From: Erythrobasidium yunnanense | Taxonomy: Eukaryota; Basidiomycota; Cystobasidiomycetes; Erythrobasidiales; Erythrobasidiaceae | Length of the DNA: 64,000 bases | Assembly (NCBI GenBank): GCA_001600175.1 | Contig: BCJC01000009.1 | Location: 620,001-684,000, forward strand | Direction of reading: 5' to 3' | In this document: one piece after another, positions 10,477 through 22,006 of the stretch | Layout of the letters: each line of letters begins with the position of its first letter | Position numbering within the stretch: the first letter of the stretch is position 1 | Notes under the pieces: generated by a model | Told to the model about the DNA's origin: nothing | The model's input: only the letters and a program-made list of their open reading frames with translations | Databases searched by the model: none | Translations under genes and position numbers: made by a program

Positions 10477-11766
10477 ATGTATTCCGATGAAGACAAGAAG
10501 GGGCCGATGGTCAGACAGTATAGTACCACAAGCTCCTTTAGCAGCGCGTCTAGTAGCGCGTCTAGCAGGATAAGCGATGTGACGCCTCCAACCTCTAGAG
10601 CGCCCAGCATCGCAAGCCAGCGATCCTTCATATCGCAGTACTCGATGTCGCGACGTTCATCTGCGGCCTCACAAAGCGCGAGTACCAGTAGTAATCCTGC
10701 TACACCCGCAAAGCAGCCTGTGTCTGTCCCATATGGCGACATATCCACCAAGGCTGCGTATCACCCCATTTTTATATCCAACAAAAGCAAGTCTGGTACG
10801 AAAAGGCTCTTCAATCTACAATTACGCTTGAGCAGCCCAGAAGAGGATGCATTGTTCGCATCACGGGTGGTCAAGGGAAAGCAGACCTTCTTTGTCGAAG
10901 GCGATCTGGCCATAGAAGAACGTCTCTACATACCTGCAGACTCATGCATGCTGGACTTCGACATTTCTCGTCAGAAGGGTCTTATTCCATGCTCCGGCCG
11001 CCTATCGTGCTGTACGGCTCGCGGCGATGGAACGATCTTTCGCATATTACAGACTTCCCTCCGTCGAGTGGAGAGACGATCTATTTCCGTGAAGCTACCT
11101 GAGGGTCTACAGCTGGACGCAGTGAACTTTCCTGCTGGTCCTGGGGGCTCTGGACAACGATGGACAGCAACATCTGCGAGATTATTTGTTGACGACACGG
11201 TAGCTGAAGAAAGCTTCTCCATCCAAAGCGCCAAGATTACCGATCTCACTTGCAAAGCGACGTACTCTGAATGGATATACGGGGTCGGCTATGGGCCGCC
11301 TACTATCATCTCGAAGGATGAAGCGCTGACAGGTGGACACTCCTACAGCCTGAAGTTCACATCGCTTCCGGCCGGCGGCCACGGTGACCTCTCTTGGCGG
11401 CAGCTTCAATGGCGTCAGCTTGAAGGCCTGGACACAGCTTTTCCCGACACGCTATACGGGCGAGATCAAGCTACGATCGATGAATGGCTTGGTGGAAAAG
11501 ATGCGAAAGGCCGAATGATCAATTTCGAGCTTCGGGACGTCAGAATCAACCTTCGCGGTGCACTATTAGGTGCTAGACTCATCAAAGTAGCCGGTCCCAG
11601 GCATGTCAGACCTCTCAAGCCGACGCCGCCAACACCTGAATCCACGTCTCCGACACCTGAGCCCATGCGTGTGGAGCTTTCAGGTCAATCAGCACGAAGT
11701 GGTGCGCATGCCGCCGCTGCCAACAAAACAGTGAAGAAGGGCAGATTCGGAAGATTCTCCTCTTGA
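10477..11766 (+). CDS. Orphan serine-rich protein, tandem paralogue B
   Basis: An intronless 429-residue frame starting MYSDEDKKGPMVRQYS, the tandem partner of the gene at 8571. The N-terminal about 60 residues are almost identical to copy A. The rest is clearly homologous but diverged (CMLDFDISRQKG vs YMLDFDIARGQG; SVKLPEGLQLDAVNFPAG vs YVELPKGFQLDQVDLPAG; NFELRDVRINLRGALLGARLIKVAGP vs NFELRDVRCNLYGTVLSARLVKVAGP). Copy B has a short insertion around SWRQLQWRQLEG. Both end in a basic KKG(K/R)FG(F/R)F motif. Function unknown; the shared design with two retained open frames argues that both are real genes under constraint. Confidence 0.8.
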   Translation: MYSDEDKKGPMVRQYSTTSSFSSASSSASSRISDVTPPTSRAPSIASQRSFISQYSMSRRSSAASQSASTSSNPATPAKQPVSVPYGDISTKAAYHPIFISNKSKSGTKRLFNLQLRLSSPEEDALFASRVVKGKQTFFVEGDLAIEERLYIPADSCMLDFDISRQKGLIPCSGRLSCCTARGDGTIFRILQTSLRRVERRSISVKLPEGLQLDAVNFPAGPGGSGQRWTATSARLFVDDTVAEESFSIQSAKITDLTCKATYSEWIYGVGYGPPTIISKDEALTGGHSYSLKFTSLPAGGHGDLSWRQLQWRQLEGLDTAFPDTLYGRDQATIDEWLGGKDAKGRMINFELRDVRINLRGALLGARLIKVAGPRHVRPLKPTPPTPESTSPTPEPMRVELSGQSARSGAHAAAANKTVKKGRFGRFSS

Positions 11767-12203
11767 AGATATCAGCTGTCGGCAATTGAGGATTCTGCCA
11801 TACACCTTGCATGTTTTGTTTGATGCAGTTGTAACATGTTGGCTGGAGTTGCGTTGCAGATCCGCACTTCGACTGATTATGCTTTTTTTTTCCTAAGAAA
11901 AGATGATCGCTAGAGCGCGTGTCTTAAGCGTTGCTGGAGGGCTTTAGCATGAGCTGACCGCTGCTAAGAAACTTTGATTGAAGAAATGAGCTACATCATA
12001 ACCCGAAAGTGTATATACAAGATCTTCATCACCTCAACCGCTACAGCTACAATTCATACTGTATTCTCCTGTGTTTACGGGCACTACCACGTACAACGGC
12101 GAGTCCAGCTCTTCAAACCCAAGCGGCGGCCCAAGGGGCTGGACATATAACGATGACCTCAGCATCAGGACCACTGATACCGCAGATGACTCACGTACAT
12201 ATA
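11767..12203. other. Convergent intergenic region
   Basis: Lies between the stops of paralogue B (plus) and a minus-strand gene. It includes a T-run (ctttttttttcc near 11882) and AT-rich sequence. A short plus-strand frame at 12009 is not supported by anything. Confidence 0.4.
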
Positions 12204-13172
12204 TCACAGCGGTCCCTGATTAATATCCTTGAGTGAGACTTCTGAATCGCCCCTCTTCCTGCCTTGCCCGCGACTCAGGAAGCCCGAGCCAGACATTCTG
12301 CTCTTCGCCGGCGTCGTATTTGTTGGAGTTGGACTTGGAGCAGCAGTGAAAGACTTAATAGCCTTGCTTGCCGGCGGTATTGCTCTGGTCGTGGGATGAG
12401 CCGCACTCTCGCGAACCGTGATCGTACTTTCGCTGAGCGCTTCCGAAGAGGAACCCTGTTGTGGAGTTGCTATAGGTGTATCTGCTGTTGCTGAGGTACT
12501 GAAGGAGAACCAGCCTCGAGACCTTGTCTTCTTGTGTCCTGGCAAGATACCTTGCTCTGAGGTCTCGGCTGGTGCTGCATTGTCTTTCAAGGTAGCCTCT
12601 CCCTTCGTCCTTCCTGGCGATTGGCACAGCACTTCCCCTTCGACCACGCTATCCGGTCCGAACTCTGCGAAACCAGAATCGACGGGCGTCAATGTCGGGC
12701 TGACAATGACTCTCGTGATACTTGACGCAGGTGTGTATAGACTTGCTCCTTCGTTTGAATCGTCTTCCTCGCTTCTCTGCGATTCTGCATACTGATATCT
12801 CGACCCGCTCGCAGGGCTAGACAACGGGCTCGAGTAGACTGCGAACCCTCCTCGCACTCCAAATGCAGTGTATGGCGTAGCGTGCCCCGGTTGGAGCTCT
12901 ACTTCCCCATCTGTAGCGTTTGATTTAGATGACGGAGAAGAAGTGGAGCCTGAGCTCCGCCAAGCCGCGAACGAAGACCGTCTATTCCTCTTCTGCTGAT
13001 CGTTGGATGCTCCAGAAGTGCTCGCATCATCCTCATGTAGACTGGCCAATGCTAGTGTCCGAGAAATGTCGAGCGATTGGCCTCGACGTACGGAGCCCAG
13101 CTCGGCTTCTTGCGCTGCAACTTCGCCTGATACGGGTCGAGGTTTGGTACGTCCGTATAGAGACCAGGGCAT
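12204..13172 (-). CDS. Hypothetical low-complexity protein
   Basis: A 322-residue frame on the minus strand, MPWSLYGRTKPRPVSG at the start. Nearly all of it is Ser/Thr/Pro/Ala-rich and predicted disordered, with scattered basic-Ser motifs (RNRRSSFAAWRSS, HKKTRSRGWFSFS, RGQGRKRGDSEVS) that look like kinase or 14-3-3 type sites. A tyrosine-containing stretch (TPYTAFGVRGGFAVYSS) is the only structured-looking part. No domain or family recognised. An upstream exon cannot be excluded. Confidence 0.55.
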   Translation of the reverse strand: MPWSLYGRTKPRPVSGEVAAQEAELGSVRRGQSLDISRTLALASLHEDDASTSGASNDQQKRNRRSSFAAWRSSGSTSSPSSKSNATDGEVELQPGHATPYTAFGVRGGFAVYSSPLSSPASGSRYQYAESQRSEEDDSNEGASLYTPASSITRVIVSPTLTPVDSGFAEFGPDSVVEGEVLCQSPGRTKGEATLKDNAAPAETSEQGILPGHKKTRSRGWFSFSTSATADTPIATPQQGSSSEALSESTITVRESAAHPTTRAIPPASKAIKSFTAAPSPTPTNTTPAKSRMSGSGFLSRGQGRKRGDSEVSLKDINQGPL

Positions 13173-13564
13173 GGCAGTATCCTCAGGATCTTGTTAAGCA
13201 GTCAGGCTGAGAAGCGCTTTGGACGCGTAAAATGCGAATGTTTGGGCAGGAAGTCACGACAAATCGGTAAGAAGTTGGAAAGCTTGACGGCTATTCCATC
13301 ATACATAGCTACTTGCGAGCATCCCAATGTGACACCTTGTACTGCATGAAAGCTATGGCAGCTTCTCGCTTTCCGGCAAAGAAACGCCAACAAGATAGCT
13401 CAGAAGCTTGTGCTTTCTTACAGGCTTTCCCAGACCGTTTTCCTGATCTCTTAACGGGCTTATAGTATCCCTCCGCGAGCGAAAATGACTCGTCAAGCCC
13501 ATATTCTGACTCGCCTGCATATACCACTTTTCCCCTAAGACCGACCGCTGAGCATGCTGGATTC
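13173..13564. promoter_or_regulatory. Head-to-head intergenic region
   Basis: A 392-bp region between the minus-strand low-complexity gene and the plus-strand SNF2 gene. Short minus-strand frames cross it with no family similarity. Presumably the shared promoter region. Confidence 0.4.
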
Positions 13565-16500
13565 ATGAAGGCGGTTTGCAGCTATCAAGAGCTGCACGAC
13601 AAGCTCCAGCTATCTACGAAAGACCTGCTAAGCCTGGGGACTTTGCGACTCGAAAATGTGATAGCGCAAGTCGAAGCTCCCGAGTCGAGCGAGTCGATAT
13701 GGACCGTCTGGACGCCCGGCTGCTTTGTGGATTTGCATGCACCGACTCGCGATTATTCAACCAGTTTTGTAGCGAAATCGCGAGGCGCCAAACGAGGTGT
13801 TGGAAATAAGCGGAGGCGCTCGTCAGCGACCTCTTCTGAGCTTCCAAGCCATGTTCACCTATCGCAAGGAGCTACAGACCCATCTACAAGCGCACCAAGT
13901 CCCCCTGCTTCACCCTCGAAAGGCAAACACAAGGCAATCCAAATCTCCCTTCCTTCGTGTAAAGATATCGACCCCCTCGTCCAGAATGCATTCGTAAGAG
14001 TAGAGTATCGCATACTGTCTACTCACTCTGCAACGGACTCCCTGGAAGAGACTGCGCCGCAGTCTACCATCCTCCTGAGGATTTACGCTATTCCTCTAGA
14101 TACGCCTGGCTTGAACAGCAGGCTAGACTTGAATGGCTTGAGAGACTTAAGATCTGGATCAAAGAAACGAGCCGCAGAAGCTGCGCTCAAGCGGGTATTC
14201 CACCACTTGCGGTATGACACGCTCGAATGGACAACCGGAGAATGGATTGACAGTGCCGCCTACGTTCTGCCCCACGATCTTGTAGGTTATTAATGTGTCA
14301 TTTACAACTGTACAGTCGTTGACTTAACGCTTCACGCAGTTTCCGCCATCCTTGGCGGATATCTACAACGACCTCGACGATCCAGAACCAATGCCGCTTG
14401 AAGCATCTGACAAGACGCATGTGGTCCTTCGCGATATCATGGAAGAAGATGCCCCTGAGGGTATGCATAGCAGACTGTATCCTCATCAGAAGGTAAGTGC
14501 CATTCTGTCGCAGGATAAACGTCCATCACTAATAGTGCACATTGCAGAACTGCTTGTGGAAGCTTGCGTCTCGAGAGCTGGCCCCGCAGAAACGCTTTGA
14601 TCTGACTTTTAGCCCTGTCTTGAGTATCGACAATCCACCTCGCCGCTACTTCATCAATCACAACTATCTTATCTTCTTCGATGCACCATTGTACATCGAG
14701 CCTAAGTCAGCTATCGTAGCAGAAGGAATGGGCACGGGCAAGACGTGTATCTGCTTGGCACTCGTCTTGACTACGCGAGGTACATTGGCTGCAATTGATG
14801 AATCGAAAGAAACGGTCGCGATCTCTACTGTGCGAACTGCAAGACATGAAGAGTTCCCATGGGCGCAGGAAGAGGAAGAAGATGATCTTGAAAGAAGAAT
14901 CACAAAGAAGCGCAAAGTATACCATGTACCGAATATGGACCGCCCCGCAGCAGAAACGTCGCCTTGGCAGAGTCGGGCTGTACCTTCTTTACGCGATCTG
15001 GCCCTTGACTACCTCGCGAGCCAAACTCATCATCGTACTTTGCTTGAAGACTCGACTCTCGCAGCTGGTATCACCGACCGCGACCTGCCTTACTTCTGGG
15101 AGACTCCTTCCGCCAAAGGTCGAGAAGACACACGTTCTTCAGCCCGCGAACGCCGTAAAGTGTATGTCAGTGCAGCGACACTCGTAGTTGTGCCCGATAT
15201 ACTTGTAGCACAATGGCTAGCGGAGATCGAGAAACATGTCAAAGAAGGAGGTTTGGACTACATTCGAATCCATAAGGACAACACGATACCGAGTTCCGGT
15301 GCACTGTCCAAAGTGGATTTGGTCTTGATAGGCGAGAGTAAGATTCGCGCAGAAGCTGGACGAGACAGAGAATGGGCACTGGGTAAGCAAACAGTTGCTG
15401 ATTTCCTGAAAATGCGCTGACCTCGCCATTGTGCAGCTCCGCAAGTGTGCAGATGTCCTTATATTGGCAATACAAGGGAGATCAATTGCAAAGTAGGTTA
15501 GCTGGCCACCGCCCAAGTCATTCCGGAAGCTGAAGTCCATTGCCAGTGCAAAGCCCCTATCGACCTCGGGACGTCATCCCTGACTGGAGTGTACTGGAAA
15601 AGACTGATTGTTGACGAAGGTCACAAGGTCGCAGGCAAAGGTGATCTCGTCAAGATGTGCACGAAAGTAAGTTCAGACCAAGCCCTCTCCGCAATCTTAG
15701 CTGATCTATACAACGAAGCTTCGATGCGAATCACGATACATCGTATCCGGCACACCTTCGAAGAACCTCGTGGGAAGCAACGATGTCCAGCCTGGTCAAT
15801 CTCATTCCTCCGATCTCTCCTCAGCCATAGCAGACAAGAACGACTTCGAGCGCTTAGCGAACATCAGCACCTTCTTGCAATTGCAGCCTTTCTGCAGCGA
15901 GAGCAACCCATTCATGCGAGCTTTCCATGAGCCGTATGTCGAGAGAGGCGATATCAGCGGTATAACGCGCTTCCTCGACAGAACCATGATCAGACACAAG
16001 ATACCGGATATCATGCTTCCTCCGCTCACTAGATCGATAGCAGTACTGGAGTTCAACGAGCTGGAAAAGATGACTTACAATGTTCTGCTAGCGCTGTTCG
16101 CGTCAAACGCTGTGCAGTCAGAGCGGACCGACGTGAGTCTCTTCGCCAATATCGTTTAAGGCCGTGCTGATGACGTGTATTGCAGGAGGACTACTTCTTC
16201 CATCGTAAGCTCTGCTGCGATGTGGTCTCATCTCACGTGCTGATACCTCTTTACAGCTCAACAGAAAGCAGCCCTGAACGCCCTTATCAGCAATCTCGGA
16301 GCAGCTCACCTGCTCTTCTCCTCGCCCGAATTAGCGAAAGTCATCGCATCCGCCGTAACATCTAATATCACAGCTATAGAAGCGAATCACGCCAAGATCG
16401 AAAGCAAGCGCTGGTCACTTTCAGATTACTTGCTACTTCAACAAGCTCAAGCGCACCTCAACTTAGCCCTGAACAGCGGCCTCTGGCGGCATGCGCAAAG

Positions 16501-19500
16501 CGGGTCTATGCTGTATGTCACGGAAGGCATGCCAAATGATCTTATGGAGGCATGGGGCGGTCTTCAAGCTGGAGGGCAGAGTCACCATGTAACGGGCGAA
16601 AGGCTGTCAGCTCTAAAGCATCAAATAGCAAAGCAGGCCGAGGACCTCGTCAGAATGACTGCGAAAGATGTGGATGCAGATGGCAACGGTGCTGCTATTA
16701 GCAACGAAGACGACTTCGTTGAGGATCTAATCACTTTTACGCTCAAGGAGAAGCAGAGACAGCAGGAAGCAGAGATGGTCAAACGAAATGGGAAGACTGC
16801 AGGGCAGATACCGAAAGTCAGTAGGAAACGAGACGCAGACACCCCCTCTGCTCGCCGAGCTGCGACGGATGCCTACAAGTCTGGTATCACCGACACGAGC
16901 ACTTCATGCGTTCTAAGCAACCTTCCCGTCACTAGTACTCTGCCATATGCATCTTTATCCGCAATGGCATCAACGAAAGTGGCTTACATCGTCAAAGTAG
17001 CCAATGCGCATCCGGACGAGAAGTTGCTTGTATTCGCTGGAGGATCATCTAGTAATCAGCAAGTCGCCAACAACACTCTGTACTATGTGGCAGAAGCGCT
17101 AGATCACGCTCATATTCCGCACCTCATCTTGGCTCGTACGCTCTCGCAGAACAAGTTGGCTGCCTATGTCCGGGCTTTCAACGAGAGTACCAATTTCCGA
17201 GTGTTGCTCCTGGACATCAAAGTGAGTTTTGCTTCCTTCTTGCCACAGACTCCCCTGAGCTCCCTTCAATAGTTCGCAGGTCGTGGTCTTACGCTGTCCA
17301 GTGCTACTCGAGTCATCTTTATGGAACCTGTTTGGCAGAAGGATGAAGAAGCTCAAGCAGTCAAGCGAGCGCACAGACTGGGTCAAACGAAGCCTGTTCA
17401 CGTAGAGACGCTCATCATGAAGGGATCGTTTGAAGAAAGAGTCTTTAAGCGTGGAAGCCAGCTCAATCGTCGAGGTGAGCGATGATAGCTTCCTCGAGGG
17501 CCGTGCAGCGCTAATTATTTTAAAACAGAAACGCTTACCGCCAAGACACCTTATGACGATCTGGAGCTGTCTATCGCCCTAAGGTCCATGCAGTTTCTCC
17601 CAACTGCACAGGAGGGCGAAGTGCAACCCAGCTTATCCGCCTTCTCGTCTCCGATCCGCTTGCTGCAAGACAAGGCAGCCGATCTAGATTTGGAATTAGA
17701 GAATCAGGTGCTCAAGCAGCAGCTAAGCAAAGCAGATGAGCGTACGAAGACAGCCAGTCCAAAGCCTGTCAGTCCGTTTGCAAGTATGGAAGAGGAGGTA
17801 CGACGGTCTGCCAGTCCAGAGCTTGCAAAGCCATCGAAGAAGCCTATCCCGTCGACCTCGAAGCCGACTCCGGTCAATTTCCGAGCGAAGAGTCCGCTGA
17901 AACGGCAGATCAGGATGAGTACGTCGGATGATTCGGATTCTGTCTATGTGGTGTCCCGACCCACAGTCATACACAAGCATGACGATACCGCCCTATCTCG
18001 ATCTGGCAGTGCCAAAAAGCAGAAAGCTCGCTTCCCCGCTGAGACTGTGCATGCCGATCCAACACCGCATCCTTCTACTTCCACTAGTTCTATCATTCGT
18101 CGGGTCACGGATGATACATCATTGCTGCACAACTTACTGCAAGAGTACGTAGCCAAAGCTCCTGCCGAGAGCCCAGGCACCACCAACACCGAAACATCGT
18201 TGGCTGGTCCGTCGTTGCCCAGGCAGGTCAGCTGGCCCTACGATCGGGAGCACGATGTCCGAGAAGGAGATCCATGGAAGCCATCAGGAGCATGTTCGAC
18301 CGAAGGGTACCGTTTAAAAGTCAGAATATCTCATTCACGCGAGAAGGGCTCAGAAGCTGATACATCACCAACAGCTTCTGGGCCCTTACTCGTCCGTGAC
18401 TTCATGCCAGGCGCTTCGACATCCCGAGTCGCCGCGTCAGGGTCAAAACGGGAACCTACTGTTGCCGCCCTGGACTCAAGTAGGAGGCCGGTAAGACCTG
18501 CAACAGACGATGATGATACGGAGGAGGACATAAGACCGGCCAAGAATGTCATTCACGGTCGTGTCAGCGGAAAACCCTCTAAACCCCTAAGCGCTCGAAA
18601 GCTCTCGAGACCGAACGACATGCGAAGAGCTCGAAGACACTCGTCGACCGATAGCGATTCTGTCTACGTTACGAGTGTTCCGCACAGAAGGGCGGAAACC
18701 GTCGTGTCAAGTAGAACAGCCTTCGCCGGAGCAGACGATACCTCTTCCACTTCCTCTGATGACGTGCCCCTAGTCCGGGCATCCATCACTCTTCCGACCA
18801 CTTCGCATAGATCTATTGCAATAAAATCAAGCACAATCTCGAAAGATAGCAGAACGTCGTCAAGTGGATCTGCAAAGAAGACGGAGCGCAAGCGGCCCCG
18901 AGTGATTGAGACGTCTACGGACTCTTCAGACTCGGATGCTGAAGATTCAGAACCCATAATGGTCAAGAGCACCTGGAACCCACCAAAGCCCGTCTCAATA
19001 TCCCGTGCGATCCCCACAGGGAAGAGCCGCGCATTCGTTAACGATACGGATGAGCAACAGCCTATGCTTTCCGGGTCTGGTTCTTCTCGGCGTCCTGTAA
19101 TCAGCAAACCTCGCGCGCCAAGAAGGATACAGCGATCGACTTCCGCTTCTTCGGACTCTGAAGACACCCCACTTATCACCTTCTGCTCTCCTGCGTCACA
19201 AAGGAGAATAACGGCATCCGCTGGCCCATTGCGCCGAAGCACGCATACTTCGGATGATAGCAGCGCGAGTGAGCCAATACGAGTAGTCAGCTCTTTTCAG
19301 AAGAGGCCCGTCGCCATACAAGCTAGGCATGCTTCTCACAGTGCCAGCGGTGACACGACTTCCGAATCAGATAGCGAGCCTATCCTGGTATCCAGCTCTT
19401 TAAAAAAGCCTCCTAGCTTAACAAACACCGGGCGGTCCAGCAACACCTTTACAGACACATCTATGGTGGGAGGCGACGACCCCGAGCCTATCATGGTGGC

Positions 19501-19651
19501 TACCTCTATACCGAGGAACTTCAACGCTACGCAAGCTGGGCGGTCTACACAGGCGCCCATTGTGACTGTGCGAGCCAGTATTATGAACCATCGACAAAGG
19601 GCCACGCCTTCATCTAAATCTTCACCTGCTAGAAGGTCTCTTCGCGCCTAA
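13565..19651 (+). CDS. SNF2-family ATPase with long SIM-like serine/acid tail
   Basis: Ten exons (13565-14281, 14340-14492, 14548-15382, 15437-15492, 15547-15666, 15701-16132, 16186-16204, 16257-17222, 17274-17474, 17529-19651) sum to 1873 residues in frame. Lobe 1: Walker A in VAEGMGTGKTCICLAL, TLVVVPDILVAQW (Ia), Walker B as IVDEGH, YIVSGTPSKNL (III). Lobe 2: LLVFAGG, VLLLDIKFAGRGLTLSSA (V), and KRAHRLGQTKPVHVETL (VI). A Cys cluster (VCRCPYIGN...INCKCKAP) sits just before Walker B. No RING was found between the lobes. Residues from about 1170 on are disordered, with about eight repeats of acidic/Ser then a hydrophobic core such as EPIMV or VYVV. SNF2 proteins translocate on DNA to move nucleosomes or strip proteins; a SUMO link is inference. 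Confidence 0.85.
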
Positions 19652-19955
19652 ACGTGCGGACCTACCGTACATACCTACCCACAGCCGAAGGATGTGCTGC
19701 ACTTTACCATCCCCATTTCGTTTGTCGTTGTACAAAGTTGCTTCTAAGCTGTGCTCGCAATGGATGCACACAATCGCTTCCTTTTTGCGAATTAGGAGTC
19801 AGCTGTCCCGCTTGATTAAAAGATTCAGAAGTGTCTGCATATGCGCAGCCAGCCATGAATGGCTTTTCTTCCTATTGTGTCACAACAATGATGAATTCGC
19901 ATTTAACAACATGCACCTACCAGAGCCACGAGTATGAGAGGCCCACATATAGACC
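19652..19955. other. Convergent intergenic region
   Basis: The 304 bases between the stop codons of the SNF2 gene and RUD3. Nothing but presumed 3' untranslated sequence is seen. Confidence 0.5.
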
Positions 19956-22006
19956 TTACCGATACCCTGAAGCGATAGAAGTGGGTGCCGTACTACTTGC
20001 GTCGCCTTTCGAGAACACAGACGTGCTTTCGCTATTCGCCGTATCGGAGCGACTCCTACTGATAGGTGGCGCAGGCGGGCCCATCTTTGCCCCCTGATTC
20101 GACAGGGAAGGTAGGAGCATAGAAGAGCTAGGTGATGTAGGAAGCGCCAATTCGGCTGAAGGTGAGATGGACTTGAAAGTGGAAGAAGAGCTGGGGAGAG
20201 GTGAGGTCGGATTGGAGAGTGGTGGAAGAATGGAAGTGGATGTGCTTGTGCTTGCGCCTGATGGAAGAGGTGGGGGACTGCCAGCTTGGGCTTCTTTGAC
20301 TACGGATCATCGTGTCAGCATCCCTCCGATTATGCGAAGACGAATCGACAAGACAGCTTACGGAGATATTCGACCCATAGATTCGAGAAGCTCTGTTCCA
20401 AGCCTCCCTCAGCTTCCGTCGATATGCTTTCCTCCGCCGATCTTCCTCTCGTGAATGCGCTCGTAGCTCTACTCAGAGCTCTCCTCCTCGAGCTTCCTAT
20501 ACTGACATTCGGCTTCCCACCACTGCTACCATTAGCCGCTGAAGAGCCCGAAGCTGCGTTTCCTAAGCGTTGTAAGCCTGCTCGTTCCCGATCTTCGTCG
20601 GACCATGAGAGGATGGACGCTAGAAGGGATAGCATCTCGAATCGCTTGCTGTCGGCTCGAGGGGTGTTGAAGAATGATATAAGCACATTGGTCACTAGAC
20701 GCCGATCGACGTTGTTCTCGCCAGAGTCCTTCTTCAGCCGCCGTAGAGCTTCGGTGAGGTGTTCGTTGAGTATGACAGCTAGGTGACTCGCAAGATTAGC
20801 GTACGAATGGGTTATCCTCCTCGAGACTACGCACCTTCATGCCGCAGTTTCCCTATATGCAGGTTCTTCTCCCTAACCTCCTTCTCCAGCACCACCGTCC
20901 TCGCTGACTCTGACTGCGTCTCTGCCAACTTTGTCTCTGCCGCCTGCGCTCTCTGCCTGTATTCCACCAAGCCTTTGGACGTTTCTCTCAGCTGCATCTG
21001 GATATCTCCCAGCGTCGCTTTGAGTTCTCTATCTTTCGTAGCTTGGAACTCTTCCAGTACTGCATGCAGGTTCGATGCAGATTCCGCTTCTCTATCTCTT
21101 TCATCCTTCAATTGCTGTTTCTCCAGCCTCAGCTGCGACACTTCCCTCTGCACCGAATTGAGGTCCGTCTCTAGGCTTTCTCGCTCTACTCGCTCTTTCA
21201 TAGCTTGGTTCTCCCAGTCCTCTCTCTCTAGACGACTCCGCTCCAGATCTTCAGTCACTTCGCGTAATTGCGCTTCTCGCGCAGAGGCTTCGTCCGTTAT
21301 TGCTTTTGCAGAATCATCTGCGCGTGTTCGTAGTTGCTCGACTTGCGTATGTAGCCTGTCTGCATCTTCATTGCTTGCTATCAGTTCATTCTTGAGCGTC
21401 TCGACCGTCTCTTGCAAGTCGTCGTTGCTGGCTTGGAGGTTGATGATCTGCTGTTCTCTTCGATCAAGCTCGTCCTATAAAACACTACTATATGAGCTTG
21501 CGAGCGGTTGCAAAGCCAATTAGAGAGGGGACGGAACGTACTGCGTCCTGTCGCAGCTTGTCGCCCAGGGTATTGCGCATATTGGTGATCTTGCCGAGCA
21601 AGCTTCTGTACTGCGATTCGAGGGCGTTCTTCTCTTCTGTGACGCGTTCCAGCTCTTCCTCCAACCTGGCTATCCGAGCAGCCGGACTGGCCTCTTCTTG
21701 CCTGGCTGTCTCTGGCTCTGGCTCGCTATGCTGCTGATCCGGCGGCTCTGCAGGGTCATCATTCGCAGGTATATCTTGCATATGGTCTGCATCATGCTGC
21801 GTGTCTGGTTCTTCCGACCGCTGCTCCAAGTCCTGGCCGTTTGGCTGCTGCTGCTGCCCTTTCTCGTGATCTGGATCAGGACAGACATCCTGATCCAGAT
21901 CTTCTTGCTGATGTTCTACATCTTGTATATCATTCGAGATTGCTGCCTCGTTGTCGTCGTTATTGTCCGCTGCTGGATGTTGCAGGCCCGCCGTTTCGAG
22001 GTCCAT
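19956..22006 (-). CDS. RUD3: Golgin RUD3/GMAP-210-like protein with GRAB domain
   Basis: Four exons on the minus strand (22006-21542, 21474-20835, 20778-20362, 20299-19956) sum to 621 residues. The N-terminal 120 residues are acidic and Gln/Asp-rich. A long coiled coil follows (ARLEEELERVTEEKN, NLQASNDDLQETVETLKNE, then ERESLETDLNSVQRE). The GRAB (GRIP-related Arf-binding) region is clear: LTEALRRLKKDS, NNVDRRLVTNVLISFF, RADSKRFEMLSLLASIL, WSDEDRERAGLQR. A Ser/Pro-rich tail ends the protein. Family members are cis-Golgi tethers recruited by Arf1. The ATG at 22006 (MDLETAG) is preferred over an in-frame one 23 codons earlier. Head-to-head with VMA22. Confidence 0.88.
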
